Shown piece after piece: positions 26,181-35,700 of a DNA stretch of 64,000 bases. The stretch comes from Isoptericola halotolerans (GTDB taxonomy: Bacteria; Actinomycetota; Actinomycetes; Actinomycetales; Cellulomonadaceae). The notes beneath the pieces were generated by a model. It worked only from the letters and a program-made list of their open reading frames with translations. It had not been told where the DNA came from and did no database searches. Location of the stretch: positions 62,001-126,000 of the forward strand of contig NZ_PVTX01000001.1 in the NCBI RefSeq assembly GCF_003003075.1, in the 5' to 3' direction. How positions within the stretch are numbered: the first letter of the stretch is position 1; every line of letters starts with the position of its first letter. The position numbers were made by a program, and so were the translations under genes.

Positions 26181-27064
26181 TCACTCTGGCGTACGGGACC
26201 AACGGGCTGACCGACCACCGCCTCGACGACGCGCTCGGCCTGCTCGCCGAGCACGGGTACGGCGGCGTGGCCCTCACCCTCGACCACATGCACCTGGACC
26301 CCCTGGCCCCCGGCCTCGCGGCCCGCACGGCGCTGGTGCGGGGGATGCTAAAGCGCCACGGCCTGCAGGTGGTCGTCGAGACCGGCGCCCGCTACGTGCT
26401 CGACCCGCGGCGCAAGCACGAGCCGACGCTGCTGTCCGACGACGGCGCCGAGCGCCGGCTCGACCTGCTGCGTATCGCCGTCGACGTCGCCGCGGACCTC
26501 GGGTCGCGGGTCGTCCACCTGTGGTCCGGGATCCTGCCGGCGGGCACCTCGCCGGCGACGGGGCGGGCGCGCCTGCTGGCCGGCCTCGAGGAGCTGCTCC
26601 CCGTCGCGGAGGCCGCGGGGGTCGTCCTCGCGTTCGAGCCCGAGCCGGGGATGCTCGTCGAACGGGTCGACGACGTGCTCGACCTGCGCCGCGCGCTCGG
26701 CGACCCGGACGCCCTGCGGCTCACCGTGGACGTCGGTCACCTCACCTGCGTGGAGGACGCCCCCGGACCCGACGTGGTGCGGCGGGTGGGGGACCTGATC
26801 GCCCACGTGCAGGTGGACGACATGGTGCGTGGCGTGCACGAGCACCTCGAGCTCGGCACGGGGGCGGTCGACCTGCCCGGGGTCCTGGCCGCGCTGCACG
26901 AGTCCGGGTTCGACGGCCTGGCCGCCGTCGAGCTGCCCCGCCACTCGCACGCCGCCGCACGGCTCGTCGCGTCGAGCGCCGAGGCGATCCGCGCCGCGGC
27001 GCACGCGGCGGACGTCCCGCTCCGGGAGCGGGCCCCGCTCCAGACCCAGGAGGTGACCAGATGA
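26177..27064 (+). CDS. Sugar phosphate isomerase/epimerase-like TIM barrel
   Basis: The 295-residue protein is of the xylose-isomerase-like TIM-barrel class (AP_endonuc_2). It shows LAYGTNGLTDHRLDDALGLLAEHGYGGVALTLDHMHLD, the metal-ligand Glu in LAFEPEPGMLVE, the Asp/His pair in LTVDVGHLTC, and HVQVDDMVRGVHEHLELG. These supply the usual Glu/Asp/His divalent-metal site. The substrate is unknown; a cyclitol or sugar phosphate is likely from context. GTG start overlaps the previous stop; its stop overlaps eboA. Confidence 0.85.
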   Translation: MITLAYGTNGLTDHRLDDALGLLAEHGYGGVALTLDHMHLDPLAPGLAARTALVRGMLKRHGLQVVVETGARYVLDPRRKHEPTLLSDDGAERRLDLLRIAVDVAADLGSRVVHLWSGILPAGTSPATGRARLLAGLEELLPVAEAAGVVLAFEPEPGMLVERVDDVLDLRRALGDPDALRLTVDVGHLTCVEDAPGPDVVRRVGDLIAHVQVDDMVRGVHEHLELGTGAVDLPGVLAALHESGFDGLAAVELPRHSHAAARLVASSAEAIRAAAHAADVPLRERAPLQTQEVTR

Positions 27065-27636
27065 CCGCCGAGGAACGCCTCGCCGCACTCGTCGAGGAGG
27101 TCCGGCACGACCCCGCGGCGCTGCCGCTGGCGTCCGCCCGGGCCGCCCGGGTCGTCGGGCGTGGCCCTGGCCTGGACGGCCGCCGGATCGAGGACGTCGC
27201 CCGGTCCCGGCTGCTGGTGACCGCCTGCGAGGCGGTGGGGCCGGACGGGGCGGCCGACGTCGTCGCCGCGCAGTACGCCGTGGGTGACGCCGACGAGCGC
27301 CGGGCCGTGCTGCTGGCGCTGCCCGAGCTCGCCGACCGGGGGCTCGGCGACGGCGCGGTGCCCGTCGTCCTCGACGCGCTGCGCACCAACGACACCCGGC
27401 TCGTGGCCGCCGCCATGGGGCCGTACGCCGCCGCGCACCTGCCGGCGGACGCCTGGCGCCACGGCGTCCTCAAGTGCCTCTTCACCGGCGTGCCGCTCGC
27501 CGCGGTCGCGGACCTGGACGTCCGCCGGGACGCCGAGCTGGACCGCATGGTCCGCGCGTTCGCCGAGGAGCGCGAGGCCGCCGGCCGGGACGTCCCCGCG
27601 GACGCGCACCGGCTGCTGGCCGCCGCCGACCGCTGA
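27061..27636 (+). CDS. eboA: EboA family metabolite-traffic protein
   Basis: The 191-residue helical protein ends in the segment that marks EboA: NDTRLVAAAMGPYAAAHLPADAWRHGVLKCLFTGVPLAAV. No catalytic motif is visible. In cyanobacteria the ebo genes are needed to move a scytonemin precursor across the cytoplasmic membrane; the biochemical role of EboA is not known. It overlaps the TIM-barrel stop (ATGA). A 56-base spacer to the TatD gene is the longest gap in the operon. Confidence 0.82.
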   Translation: MTAEERLAALVEEVRHDPAALPLASARAARVVGRGPGLDGRRIEDVARSRLLVTACEAVGPDGAADVVAAQYAVGDADERRAVLLALPELADRGLGDGAVPVVLDALRTNDTRLVAAAMGPYAAAHLPADAWRHGVLKCLFTGVPLAAVADLDVRRDAELDRMVRAFAEEREAAGRDVPADAHRLLAAADR

Positions 27637-27692
27637 CCGAGCTGACCGACCGATCCCTCCGCGACGCCGCGGACCGACCCGAGGAGAGTGCC

Positions 27693-28583
27693 GTGCGCAT
27701 CTTCGACCCGCACATCCACATGACCTCCCGGACGACCGACGACTACGAGGCGATGCACGCCGCCGGGGTGCGCGCCGTCGTCGAGCCCGCGTTCTGGCTG
27801 GGCCAGCCGCGCACGTCGGTCGGCTCGTTCGTCGACTACTTCGACGGTCTGCTGGGGTGGGAGAGGTTCCGGGCCGCGCAGTTCGGCATCGCCCACCACG
27901 CCACCATCGCGCTGAACCCGAAGGAGGCGAACGACCCGCGGCTGCTGGAGGTCCTCGACCTGCTCCCGCGCTACCTGGAGAAGGACGGCGTGGTCGCCGT
28001 CGGCGAGGTCGGCTTCGACTCGATGACCGACGCCGAGGAGAAGGTGATGGTGCGCCAGCTCGAGCTGGCCGGCGAGCACGACCTGCCGGTCATGGTGCAC
28101 ACCCCGCACCGCGACAAGGTGGCCGGCACGCGGCGCACGCTGGAGATCGTCGGCCAGGTCGGCCTGCCGCCGGAACGGGTGCTCGTGGACCACCTCAACG
28201 AGAAGACCGTCGACCTGGTCGACGACGCCGGGTGCTGGGCGGGCTTCTCGGTCTACCCGGACACCAAGATGGACGAGGACCGCATGGTCGCGATCCTGGA
28301 CCGCCGTGGGCTCGACCGGGTGCTGGTCAACTCCGCCGCGGACTGGGGGCGCTCGGACCCGCTGAAGACCTACCGCACGGGGCAGGCCATGCTCGCGGGC
28401 GGCTACTCCGACGACGACGTGGACCGCGTGCTCTGGCGCAACCCGGTCACGTTCTACGGCCAGAGCGGGCGGCTGCTGCTCGACGACGTCGCGGACGACG
28501 CCGGGGACTTCGCGGGCAACACGCTCCAGCGGGGGGAGCCGCTGGCGCCGGGCGGCGCGGCCACCGCGGGTTCGGAGGGCTGA
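27693..28583 (+). CDS. eboB: TatD-family metal-dependent hydrolase, EboB type
   Basis: The 296-residue protein is an amidohydrolase-like TIM barrel with the N-terminal metal motif FDPHIHM, GEVGFDSM, a His in MVHTPHRDK, VDHLNEKTVD and a late Asp in NSAADWG. These are the five-ligand positions of TatD/amidohydrolase folds. EboB proteins are TatD-like but their substrate is unknown. The GTG at 27693 has GAGGAG seven bases upstream. The C-terminal 40 residues are unordered-looking. Confidence 0.85.
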   Translation: MRIFDPHIHMTSRTTDDYEAMHAAGVRAVVEPAFWLGQPRTSVGSFVDYFDGLLGWERFRAAQFGIAHHATIALNPKEANDPRLLEVLDLLPRYLEKDGVVAVGEVGFDSMTDAEEKVMVRQLELAGEHDLPVMVHTPHRDKVAGTRRTLEIVGQVGLPPERVLVDHLNEKTVDLVDDAGCWAGFSVYPDTKMDEDRMVAILDRRGLDRVLVNSAADWGRSDPLKTYRTGQAMLAGGYSDDDVDRVLWRNPVTFYGQSGRLLLDDVADDAGDFAGNTLQRGEPLAPGGAATAGSEG

Positions 28584-28586
28584 GCC

Positions 28587-29765
28587 GTGCGCCTGCGTCA
28601 CCCCGACGGGACCGTCCTGCACGTGTCCTACGGCACCAACGTCCACCCGGCGCAGGACGTCGACGGGCTCGTCGAGCAGGTCCGCCGGTTCGCAGGTCCG
28701 GTCCGGCGCCGTCTCGGCGTCGACCGCCTCGGCCTCGGCCTGTGGCTCCCCGCCGAGGCGACGCGTCGGCTCGCGACGGACCCCGCCGCCGTCGGTCTGC
28801 TCCGCAAGGCGCTCGACCGGGAGGGCCTGGAGGTCGTCACCGTCAACGCGTTCCCGTACGGCAACTTCCACGCGCCTGTGGTCAAGAAGGCGGTCTACCG
28901 CCCGGACTGGACCGAGGACGACCGGCTGCACTACACCCTCGACTGCGCGCAGGTGCTCGGCGAGCTGCTGCCCGACGACGTCGCGCGCGGCAGCATCAGC
29001 ACCCTGCCGCTGGGCTGGCGCGAGCCGTGGGACGCCGCCCGGGCGCGGGCGGCCCGCGAGCGGGTCGACCGGCTGGCCGAAGGCCTCGGCGCGCTCGAGG
29101 ACCGGACGGGCCGGACGGTGCGGGTCGCGTTCGAGCCCGAGCCCGGCTGCGTCGCCGAGACCACCGAGGGGCTCGCCGAGCACCTGGACGGGGTCGATAC
29201 CGAGCGCCTCGGTGCCTGTGTGGACCTGTGCCACCTGGCCACGGAGTTCGAGGACCCCGCCGAGGCGCTCGCGAACCTGCACGGCGCGGGGCTGGCCGTG
29301 GTCAAGACGCAGGTCTCCGCCGCGCTGCACTGCGACGACCCGACGGACCCCGAGGCGCTGGCCGCGCTGGAGGAGTTCGTCGAGGCCCGGTTCCTGCACC
29401 AGGTGCGCGAGCAGCGGGACGCGTCCGTGCAGCGCCGCGACGACCTGCCGGACGCGCTGGGCCGGACCGGTCCCGCGGACGCTCTCCCGGGGGAGGGGCC
29501 GTGGCGGGTGCACGTCCACGTGCCGCTCCACGCGGACCCGCGCCCGCCGCTGCGGAGCACGCGAGACGTGCTCACGGACGCGCTGGGGCTCCTGGTCGGG
29601 GGCGCCCACCCGCTCGTGGACCACCTGGAGACCGAGACGTACACGTGGTCGGTGCTGCCCGCGCACCTGCGGCCCCGCGACGACGACGGCCTGGTGGCCG
29701 GCATCGCGGCGGAGCTGGACTGGACGCGCGCGCGGCTCGTCGACCGGGGGATGGAGGTCCTGTGA
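28587..29765 (+). CDS. eboE: EboE metabolite-traffic protein (xylose-isomerase-like TIM barrel)
   Basis: The 392-residue protein starts LRHPDGTVLHVSYGTNVHPAQDVDGLVEQV. It has the EboE hallmarks NAFPYGNFHAPVVKKAVYRPDW, FEPEPGCVAETTEG, CVDLCHLATEFEDP and KTQVSAAL. Glu/Asp/His residues suitable for a metal site are present as in sugar isomerases, but no reaction is established. Its GTG start lies 3 bases after the eboB stop; its own stop overlaps the phosphodiesterase start (GTGA). The HV.VPLHADPRPPLRSTRD segment near residue 310 is also typical of EboE. Confidence 0.87.
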   Translation: MRLRHPDGTVLHVSYGTNVHPAQDVDGLVEQVRRFAGPVRRRLGVDRLGLGLWLPAEATRRLATDPAAVGLLRKALDREGLEVVTVNAFPYGNFHAPVVKKAVYRPDWTEDDRLHYTLDCAQVLGELLPDDVARGSISTLPLGWREPWDAARARAARERVDRLAEGLGALEDRTGRTVRVAFEPEPGCVAETTEGLAEHLDGVDTERLGACVDLCHLATEFEDPAEALANLHGAGLAVVKTQVSAALHCDDPTDPEALAALEEFVEARFLHQVREQRDASVQRRDDLPDALGRTGPADALPGEGPWRVHVHVPLHADPRPPLRSTRDVLTDALGLLVGGAHPLVDHLETETYTWSVLPAHLRPRDDDGLVAGIAAELDWTRARLVDRGMEVL

Positions 29766-31132
29766 ACCGGATGCTGGTGCTCGACGTGGTCGGGCTGACG
29801 CCGCGCCTGCTGGAGCACATGCCGCGCCTGCGGGCGCTGGCCGAGGGGGGCGGCCGGGCCGAGCTGGGCACGGTGCTCCCGGCCGTCACGTGCTCGGTGC
29901 AGTCGACGTTCCTGACGGGCCGGCTGCCGCGGGACCACGGGATCGTCGGCAACGGGTGGTACTTCCGCGACCTCGGCGAGCCGCTGCTGTGGCGTCAGCA
30001 CCACCGGCTGGTGCAGGGCGAGAAGGTCTGGGAGACGATCCGGCGCGAGCAGCCGGGCTACCGGGTCGCCAACGTGTGCTGGTGGTACGCGATGGGGTCG
30101 ACGGCGGACACGACGGTCACGCCGCGCCCCGTCTACCGGGCGGACGGGCGCAAGGAGCCGGACTGCTGGACGTGGCCGCCGGAGCTGCACGACGAGCTCG
30201 AGGCCGAGCTGGGGCCGTTCCCGCTGTTCACCTACTGGGGGCCGACGGCGGGCATCGCGTCCTCGCGGTGGATCGTCGCGGCGGCCCGCAGGTTGCTGCC
30301 GGACCACGACATGACGCTGGTGTACGTGCCGCACCTCGACTACGACCTGCAGCGGTTCGGGCCGGACGGCCCCGAGGCGGTGGCGGCCGCGCAGGCGGTG
30401 GACGAGGTGCTCGCACCGCTGCTGGACGACGCCGAGCGGACCGGGACCACCGTCGTCGCGCTCAGCGAGTACGGCATCACGGCGGCGCGCCGTCCGGTGG
30501 ACGTCAACCGGGCGCTGCGCCGGGCCGGGCTGCTGCACGTGCACACCAACGCGACCGGCGAGCTGCTGGACCCGTGGACGTCGCGGGCGTTCGCCGTCGC
30601 GGACCACCAGGTGGCGCACGTCTACGTGCCCGACGCGGACGACCTGGCCGAGGTGTCCGAGCTGCTGGCGGCCCTGCCGGGCGTGGCCGAGGTGCTGGAC
30701 GCCGCAGGCCGCGCGGCGTACGGCCTGGACCACGAGCGGGCCGGGGACCTCGTCCTCGTCGCGGAGCCGGACGCATGGTTCACGTACTACTACTGGCTGG
30801 ACGACGAGCGGGCGCCGGACTTCGCGCGGTCGGTGGAGATCCACAAGAAGCCGGGCTTCGACCCGGCCGAGCTGTTCTGGGACGGCCCCTGGGCGAAGGT
30901 GCGGGCGGCGATGCACGTGGCCCGCAAGAAGCTCGGCCTGCGCTCGTCGATGCGGGTGGTGCCGCTCGACCCGGCGCCGGTGCGCGGCACGCACGGCCGC
31001 CTGCCCGCCGATCCGGCGGACGGTCCGGTGCTGCTGTCCTCGGTGCCCCTCGACGGCACGGAGCGGCTGGAGGCGACCGAGGTGCGGGACCTGCTGCTCA
31101 GGCTGTCGCGGCGGCGGAGTCCGGTGGGCTGA
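29762..31132 (+). CDS. eboF: Alkaline-phosphatase-superfamily phosphodiesterase/nucleotide pyrophosphatase, EboF-like
   Basis: The 456-residue protein has the NPP arrangement. A metal Asp lies in MLVLDVVGLTP (Asp8), the nucleophilic Thr in LPAVTCSVQSTFLTG (Thr43), then DHGIVGNGWYF, YVPHLDYDLQRFG and the late metal His in AVADHQVAHVYV. There is no signal peptide, so it acts in the cytoplasm or on a membrane face. It may cleave a nucleotide-linked or phosphodiester intermediate made by the upstream enzymes. The letter EboF is assigned from the expected gene set and is less certain than the enzyme class. The last 35 bases overlap the convergent ROK gene. Confidence 0.82.
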   Translation: MNRMLVLDVVGLTPRLLEHMPRLRALAEGGGRAELGTVLPAVTCSVQSTFLTGRLPRDHGIVGNGWYFRDLGEPLLWRQHHRLVQGEKVWETIRREQPGYRVANVCWWYAMGSTADTTVTPRPVYRADGRKEPDCWTWPPELHDELEAELGPFPLFTYWGPTAGIASSRWIVAAARRLLPDHDMTLVYVPHLDYDLQRFGPDGPEAVAAAQAVDEVLAPLLDDAERTGTTVVALSEYGITAARRPVDVNRALRRAGLLHVHTNATGELLDPWTSRAFAVADHQVAHVYVPDADDLAEVSELLAALPGVAEVLDAAGRAAYGLDHERAGDLVLVAEPDAWFTYYYWLDDERAPDFARSVEIHKKPGFDPAELFWDGPWAKVRAAMHVARKKLGLRSSMRVVPLDPAPVRGTHGRLPADPADGPVLLSSVPLDGTERLEATEVRDLLLRLSRRRSPVG

Positions 31133-32300
31133 CGGCCTCCCCGGTGAGCAGCTCCGGGTGGGCGAAGGCGTGCTCGGCGGCGGAGTGCGCGCCGCCGAGC
31201 ACGCCGGCCCGCGGCCCGGCGATGCTGGTGACGACCCGCAGGTGCTGGGTCGCGAGCGGCAGCGACCGCGCATAGACGATCTCGCGGATGCCGGCGATGA
31301 GGTGCTCCCCGGCGCGGGACATGGACCCGCCGACCACGACGGCGGACGGGTTGAGCAGGCTGACGCAGCCGGCGAGCACGGCGCCGATGGACCGGCCGGC
31401 CTCCCGCACGGCCGCAGCGGCCCGGAGGTCGCCGTGCCGGACGAGCTCGACGACGTCGTTGGTGGTCTCGGCCGTGAGCCCCTGCGCGGCGAGGCGGGCA
31501 GCCACGGCGCCGCCGCCGGCGATCGCCTCGAGGCAGCCGGTGTTGCCGCACGTGCACGGGACCGGGTCCGCGCCGGGCACGGCGATGTGGCCGAGGTCGC
31601 CGGCGCTGCCCTGCGCGCCGCGGTGGATCCTGCCGTCGGCGACGATGCCGGAGCCGATGCCCGTGGCCACCTTGACGTAGAGCAGGTGCCCGACGGCGGG
31701 CAGGGCGGTGGCGTGCTCGCCCAGGGCCATGAGGTTGACGTCGTTGTCGACGAGCACGGCGAGGTCGCCCAGCCGGTGTCGGAGCGCTCCCACGACATCG
31801 CTGCCGTCCCAGCCGGGCATGATCGGCGGCTTGGTGGGGCGCCCCGTGGTGTGGTCGACCGGTCCCGGCAGGCCGACGCCCAGGCCCACCACGTCGCGGA
31901 GCGGGCGGTCGAGGCGGGCGACCAGGCCCGTGACGACCTCGGCCACCCGGTCGAGCACGACGTCCGGGCCGTCGGCGATGTGGAGCTGCTCCATGTGCTC
32001 GGCGAGCTCGCGGCCGGTGAGGTCGGTGACGGAGACCCGGGCATGGGTGGCCCCCAGGTCGACCCCGACGACGAGCCGTGCGGCGGGGGCGAGGGCGAAC
32101 GTCGCCGCGGGCCGCCCCCCGGTCGAGCCCGCGTCGCCCACCGGGGCCACGAGGCCGAGGCGCAGGAGTTCGTCGATGCGCGCGGACATCGTGGAGCGGG
32201 AGAGCCCGGCCGTGCGTGCGAGCTCGGCGCGGGTGCGGTATCGCCCGTCGCGGAGCAGCCGCAGGACGGCACCGAGCTCGGGTGCCGAAACGGTCGCCAT
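31098..32300 (-). CDS. ROK-family transcriptional repressor
   Basis: The 400-residue protein has an N-terminal winged HTH (LGAVLRLLRDGRYRTRAELARTAGLSRSTMSARIDELL) and a ROK sugar-kinase-like domain. That domain has VVGVDLGATHARV for the phosphate loop and the zinc motif CTCGNTGCLEA. Both HTH and zinc motif mark it as a NagC/XylR-type regulator. The ATG at 32300 is preferred; 32318 is in frame. It is convergent with the ebo-like operon and divergent from the secreted dehydrogenase gene. The shared TTTGCTTGAC element at both promoters is its best candidate operator. Confidence 0.9.
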   Translation of the reverse strand: MATVSAPELGAVLRLLRDGRYRTRAELARTAGLSRSTMSARIDELLRLGLVAPVGDAGSTGGRPAATFALAPAARLVVGVDLGATHARVSVTDLTGRELAEHMEQLHIADGPDVVLDRVAEVVTGLVARLDRPLRDVVGLGVGLPGPVDHTTGRPTKPPIMPGWDGSDVVGALRHRLGDLAVLVDNDVNLMALGEHATALPAVGHLLYVKVATGIGSGIVADGRIHRGAQGSAGDLGHIAVPGADPVPCTCGNTGCLEAIAGGGAVAARLAAQGLTAETTNDVVELVRHGDLRAAAAVREAGRSIGAVLAGCVSLLNPSAVVVGGSMSRAGEHLIAGIREIVYARSLPLATQHLRVVTSIAGPRAGVLGGAHSAAEHAFAHPELLTGEAVSPPDSAAATA

Positions 32301-32361
32301 GGGCAAAGTCAACCACATTGTCGGTGTTCTGTAAGGGAAGTTGTGCTTCGGGAAGTCATCT

Positions 32362-32394
32362 TTTGCTTGACCGCTGGCATAAGTGGGTTAGAGT
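32362..32394 (+). promoter_or_regulatory. Leaderless promoter and candidate ROK half-site
   Basis: TTGACC (32367-32372), a 16-base spacer and TAGAGT (32389-32394) lie six bases before ATG 32401. TTTGCTTGAC at 32362-32371 repeats the left half of the operator at 24033-24048, and both promoters run into CATGGTCA. It faces away from the ROK gene. Confidence 0.7.
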
Positions 32395-32400
32395 CGTGCC

Positions 32401-32472
32401 ATGGTCAGGGAGGACCGCGCAGCACTGCCGCTGCCGAACGGACATCGCGAGCCCGCGGGGCGGGCCTCGTGA
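32401..32472 (+). CDS. Leaderless 23-residue leader ORF
   Basis: The first codon after the promoter opens a 23-residue ORF (MVREDRAALPLPNGHREPAG then RAS) that ends 240 bases before the secreted dehydrogenase. It resembles no known protein. Its ATG is positioned exactly as the leaderless ATG of the ebo-like operon, so translation from the transcript's first base is likely. A regulatory leader peptide is possible. Confidence 0.45.
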   Translation: MVREDRAALPLPNGHREPAGRAS

Positions 32473-32480
32473 CACAGCGT

Positions 32481-32570
32481 GGGCGGACGGGCCCCGCCCG
32501 CGACGCGACGAGCCCGTGGGAGCGCACGGCGCACCGCGGTGACGGGTGCCAGGGCTCCGAGCCCGTCACC
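32481..32570 (+). promoter_or_regulatory. Leader hairpins upstream of the secreted dehydrogenase
   Basis: Three stems follow the leader ORF. One is GGGCGG/CCGCCC (32481-32499). The second is GGTGACGGG/CCCGTCACC (32538-32546 with 32562-32570). The third, GGGCTC/GAGCCC (32552-32564), shares bases 32562-32564 with the second and so excludes it. No T-tract is present. The arrangement could act as an attenuator. From 32571 to 32712 I see only the AGGAAGG ribosome-binding site. Confidence 0.4.
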
Positions 32571-32712
32571 ACCCTTCGCAGCACAGGACGGCAGAACCGA
32601 CGCTGCAGCCACCGGACGTGAGCGCACCCCGCCAAGGACCCGGGTCCGTCGTGCCAGCGACGGGGGTCCGCGGCGGGGCACTCACGCACCTCATCCACAG
32701 GAAGGTAGTGCG

Positions 32713-35700
32713 ATGGTCAATTCTAGACGTTCACGGGTCTCCGTGGCGCTGGCCACGATGCTCGCGCTGGCGGTGCCGGCAGCGGCCGCGGCGCACGACG
32801 GCGTCGACCACGGCGCCGAGGCTGGCGCCGAGGCGGCGCTCGACTGGTCCAACTACGAGAAGGTCCTGCTCAGCAAGAACACGGGCGAGCCCATCGGCAT
32901 GGCCGTCATGCCGGACGGCAGCGTGCTGCACACCGCCCGGGACGGCGCGATCCGGCACACCGACCCGTCGACCGGCGTCACCGAGGTGGTCAACACCGTC
33001 GACGTGTACGCCAACTCCGAGGACGGCATGCAGGGCATCGCCCTCGCGCCCGACTTCGCCGAGTCCGGCTGGGTGTACCTCTACTACGCCCCGCGGGTCA
33101 TGGAGGGCGACGACTACCCGACCACGACGCCGTCGGGCTCCGCCCCGAACTCGCTGCCCGAGGGCGAGGACGAGTCCTACTGGGACCAGTGGAAGGGTTA
33201 CAACCAGCTCTCGCGCTTCCAGTGGGACGCCGAGGCGCACGCCCTGGACCTGAGCACCGAGCAGAAGATCCTGCAGGTCGAGGTCCAGCGCGGACAGTGC
33301 TGCCACGTGGGCGGCGACATCGACTTCGACGCCGAGGGCAACGTCTACCTCTCCACGGGCGACAACACCCCGGCGAGCACGCCCGGCGCCAACGGGTTCA
33401 CCCCCATCAACAACGCCCCGGGCATGAACCCCGGGTTCGACGCCCGGCGCGGTGCCGGCAGCACGAACGACCTGCGCGGCGCGATCCTGCGCGTGCACGT
33501 CGAGGAGGACGGCAGCTACACCATCCCCGAGGGGAACCTGTTCGAGCCCGGCACCGAGGGCACGCGCCCCGAGCTGTTCGTCATGGGGCTGCGCAACCCG
33601 TTCCGCATCGACGTCGACGACGTCACGGGCGCCGTGAGCTGGGGCGACTACGGTCCCGACTCCGGCGTCGCGAGCGACGAGCGCGGGCCCATGGGCTACG
33701 TCGAGTGGCAGAGCACGACGACGCCGCTCAACGGCGGCTGGCCGTACTGCCACGGGCCGAACACCAACTACAACGAGTGGGACTACGCCACGGCGACGCC
33801 CGGCGAGTGGTTCGACTGCGAGGCCGGGGCCGAGAACAGCTCCACCTGGAACACCGGGCTCGACGTCCTGCCGCCGGCGACCGCGCCGCAGGTCTACTAC
33901 GGCGACAACCCGGGCGACCAGCCGTTCGACGAGTTCGTGGAGTTCGACGCCCAGGGCGGTCAGGGACCGATGGGCGGGCCCACGTTCCACCACGACCCGG
34001 AGGGTCCGGACTCGCAGTGGCCGGAGTACTGGGACGGCAAGGCCTTCATGTACGAGTTCTCCCAGGACTACATCGCCGGCCTGACCATCCCGGACCGGGA
34101 CGGCCCGGTGACCCACGTCGAGCACGTGCTGCCCAACGAGGCCCTGACGGACAACGTCCAGGCGATCACCGACGGGCCGATCGACATGGAGTTCGGGCCG
34201 GACGGCTCGCTGTACGTCCTCGACTACGGCAACGGGTTCTTCCGCCAGAACCCCGAGGCAGGCCTGTACCGCATCGACTACGCCGAGGGGAACAAGTCGC
34301 CGACGGCGCAGATCTCCGCCGACCCGGTCTCCTCGTCCCAGGCGCCCCTGACCGTCACCCTCGACGGGTCGGGCTCCTCGGACCCGGAGGGCGCCGAGCT
34401 CACCTACGAGTGGGACCTCGACGGTGACGGCACCTTCGACGAGACCGGCGCGCAGGTCACCACGACCTACACGGAGCTGGGCCAGTACACCGTCCGGCTG
34501 CGCGTGACCGACCCGGCCGGGCGGCAGGGGCTCACGTCCCAGCTCGTCACCGTCGGCAACGTCGCCCCGACCCTGTCGGCCGACCACCCGGCCGACGGCG
34601 GGTTCTTCGCCTGGGGCGACGCCGTGCCGTACGCGTTCAGCACCTCGGACCCGGAGGACGGCGACGAGACGGTCTGCTCCGAGCTGTCCTGGACCTTCGG
34701 GCTGGGGCACGACACGCACGCGCACCCCGAGGTCCTCGGCAGCGGGTGCTCCGGCGCCTGGGCGACGCCCGCCGACGCCCCGGAGCACGGGGCGACGGAG
34801 AAGCTCTACGGCGTGGTCGTCGCGAACTACACCGACCAGGGCAACGGCGACATCCCGCCCGCCCAGGACGAGGTGTCGCTGCTGCTCAACACCTTCACGC
34901 AGGAGGCGGAGCACGCCGACGTGCTCGAGGGTGTCGAGGTCGTGGCCGACGACTCGGCCGGCGGGCTGTCCAAGGTCACGTCGTTCGGCGCCGGCGACCA
35001 CCTCGCCTGGGACCCGGTGAACTTCACCGGGATCGACGGCGTCGACGTCCGGGGTGCCGGGACCGGCACCGTCGAGCTGCGCTGGGGTGCGGCCGACGCC
35101 GAGCCGTTCGCGACGGCGGACCTCGACGCCGCGGGATGGTCCACGGTCGCGGCCGACGTCGCCGCGTTCCCCGAGGGCACGGGTGAGCTGTTCGTCACCT
35201 CCACCGGGGGCGTCGAGCTCGACACCCTGACCTTCCAGGGGCCGGGCGTCACCGACGTCACGGCGCCGGAGGCCACGGTCACGCTCGACCCGGCCGAGCC
35301 CACCGGCGACAGCGGCTGGTACACCGGACCGGTCGAGGTGCAGCTCGAGGCCACCGACGACGGGCAGATCGGCGACGGCGAGGTCTCCACCGACGGTGGG
35401 CAGACCTGGCAGAGCGTCCGGCACCCGTGGTTCGGCACGCTCCAGCCGTTCACGCTCGACGAGGACGGCGTCCACGAGGTCCTCTACCGGGTCTCCGACA
35501 CCGGCGGCAACGTCTCCGAGACCGGCTCGGTGACGGTGTCCGTCGACGCCACGGCCCCCGAGGTGGCCGTCACCGGCGTCGCCGACGGGGACGAGCCCGG
35601 CTCGTCGCAGACCGTCGAGCTCGGGACCGAGGCGACGGACGCGACGTCCGGTGTGGCGTCGTCGGCCCTGACGCTCGACGGCGAGACCGTCGAGGCCGGG

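Noticed and set aside
27284-29761. A very long forward frame reading into the phosphodiesterase gene
   Set aside because: The region is fully occupied by eboA, eboB and eboE in other frames with recognisable domains; the frame is open only because of high GC. The real gene starts at 29762.
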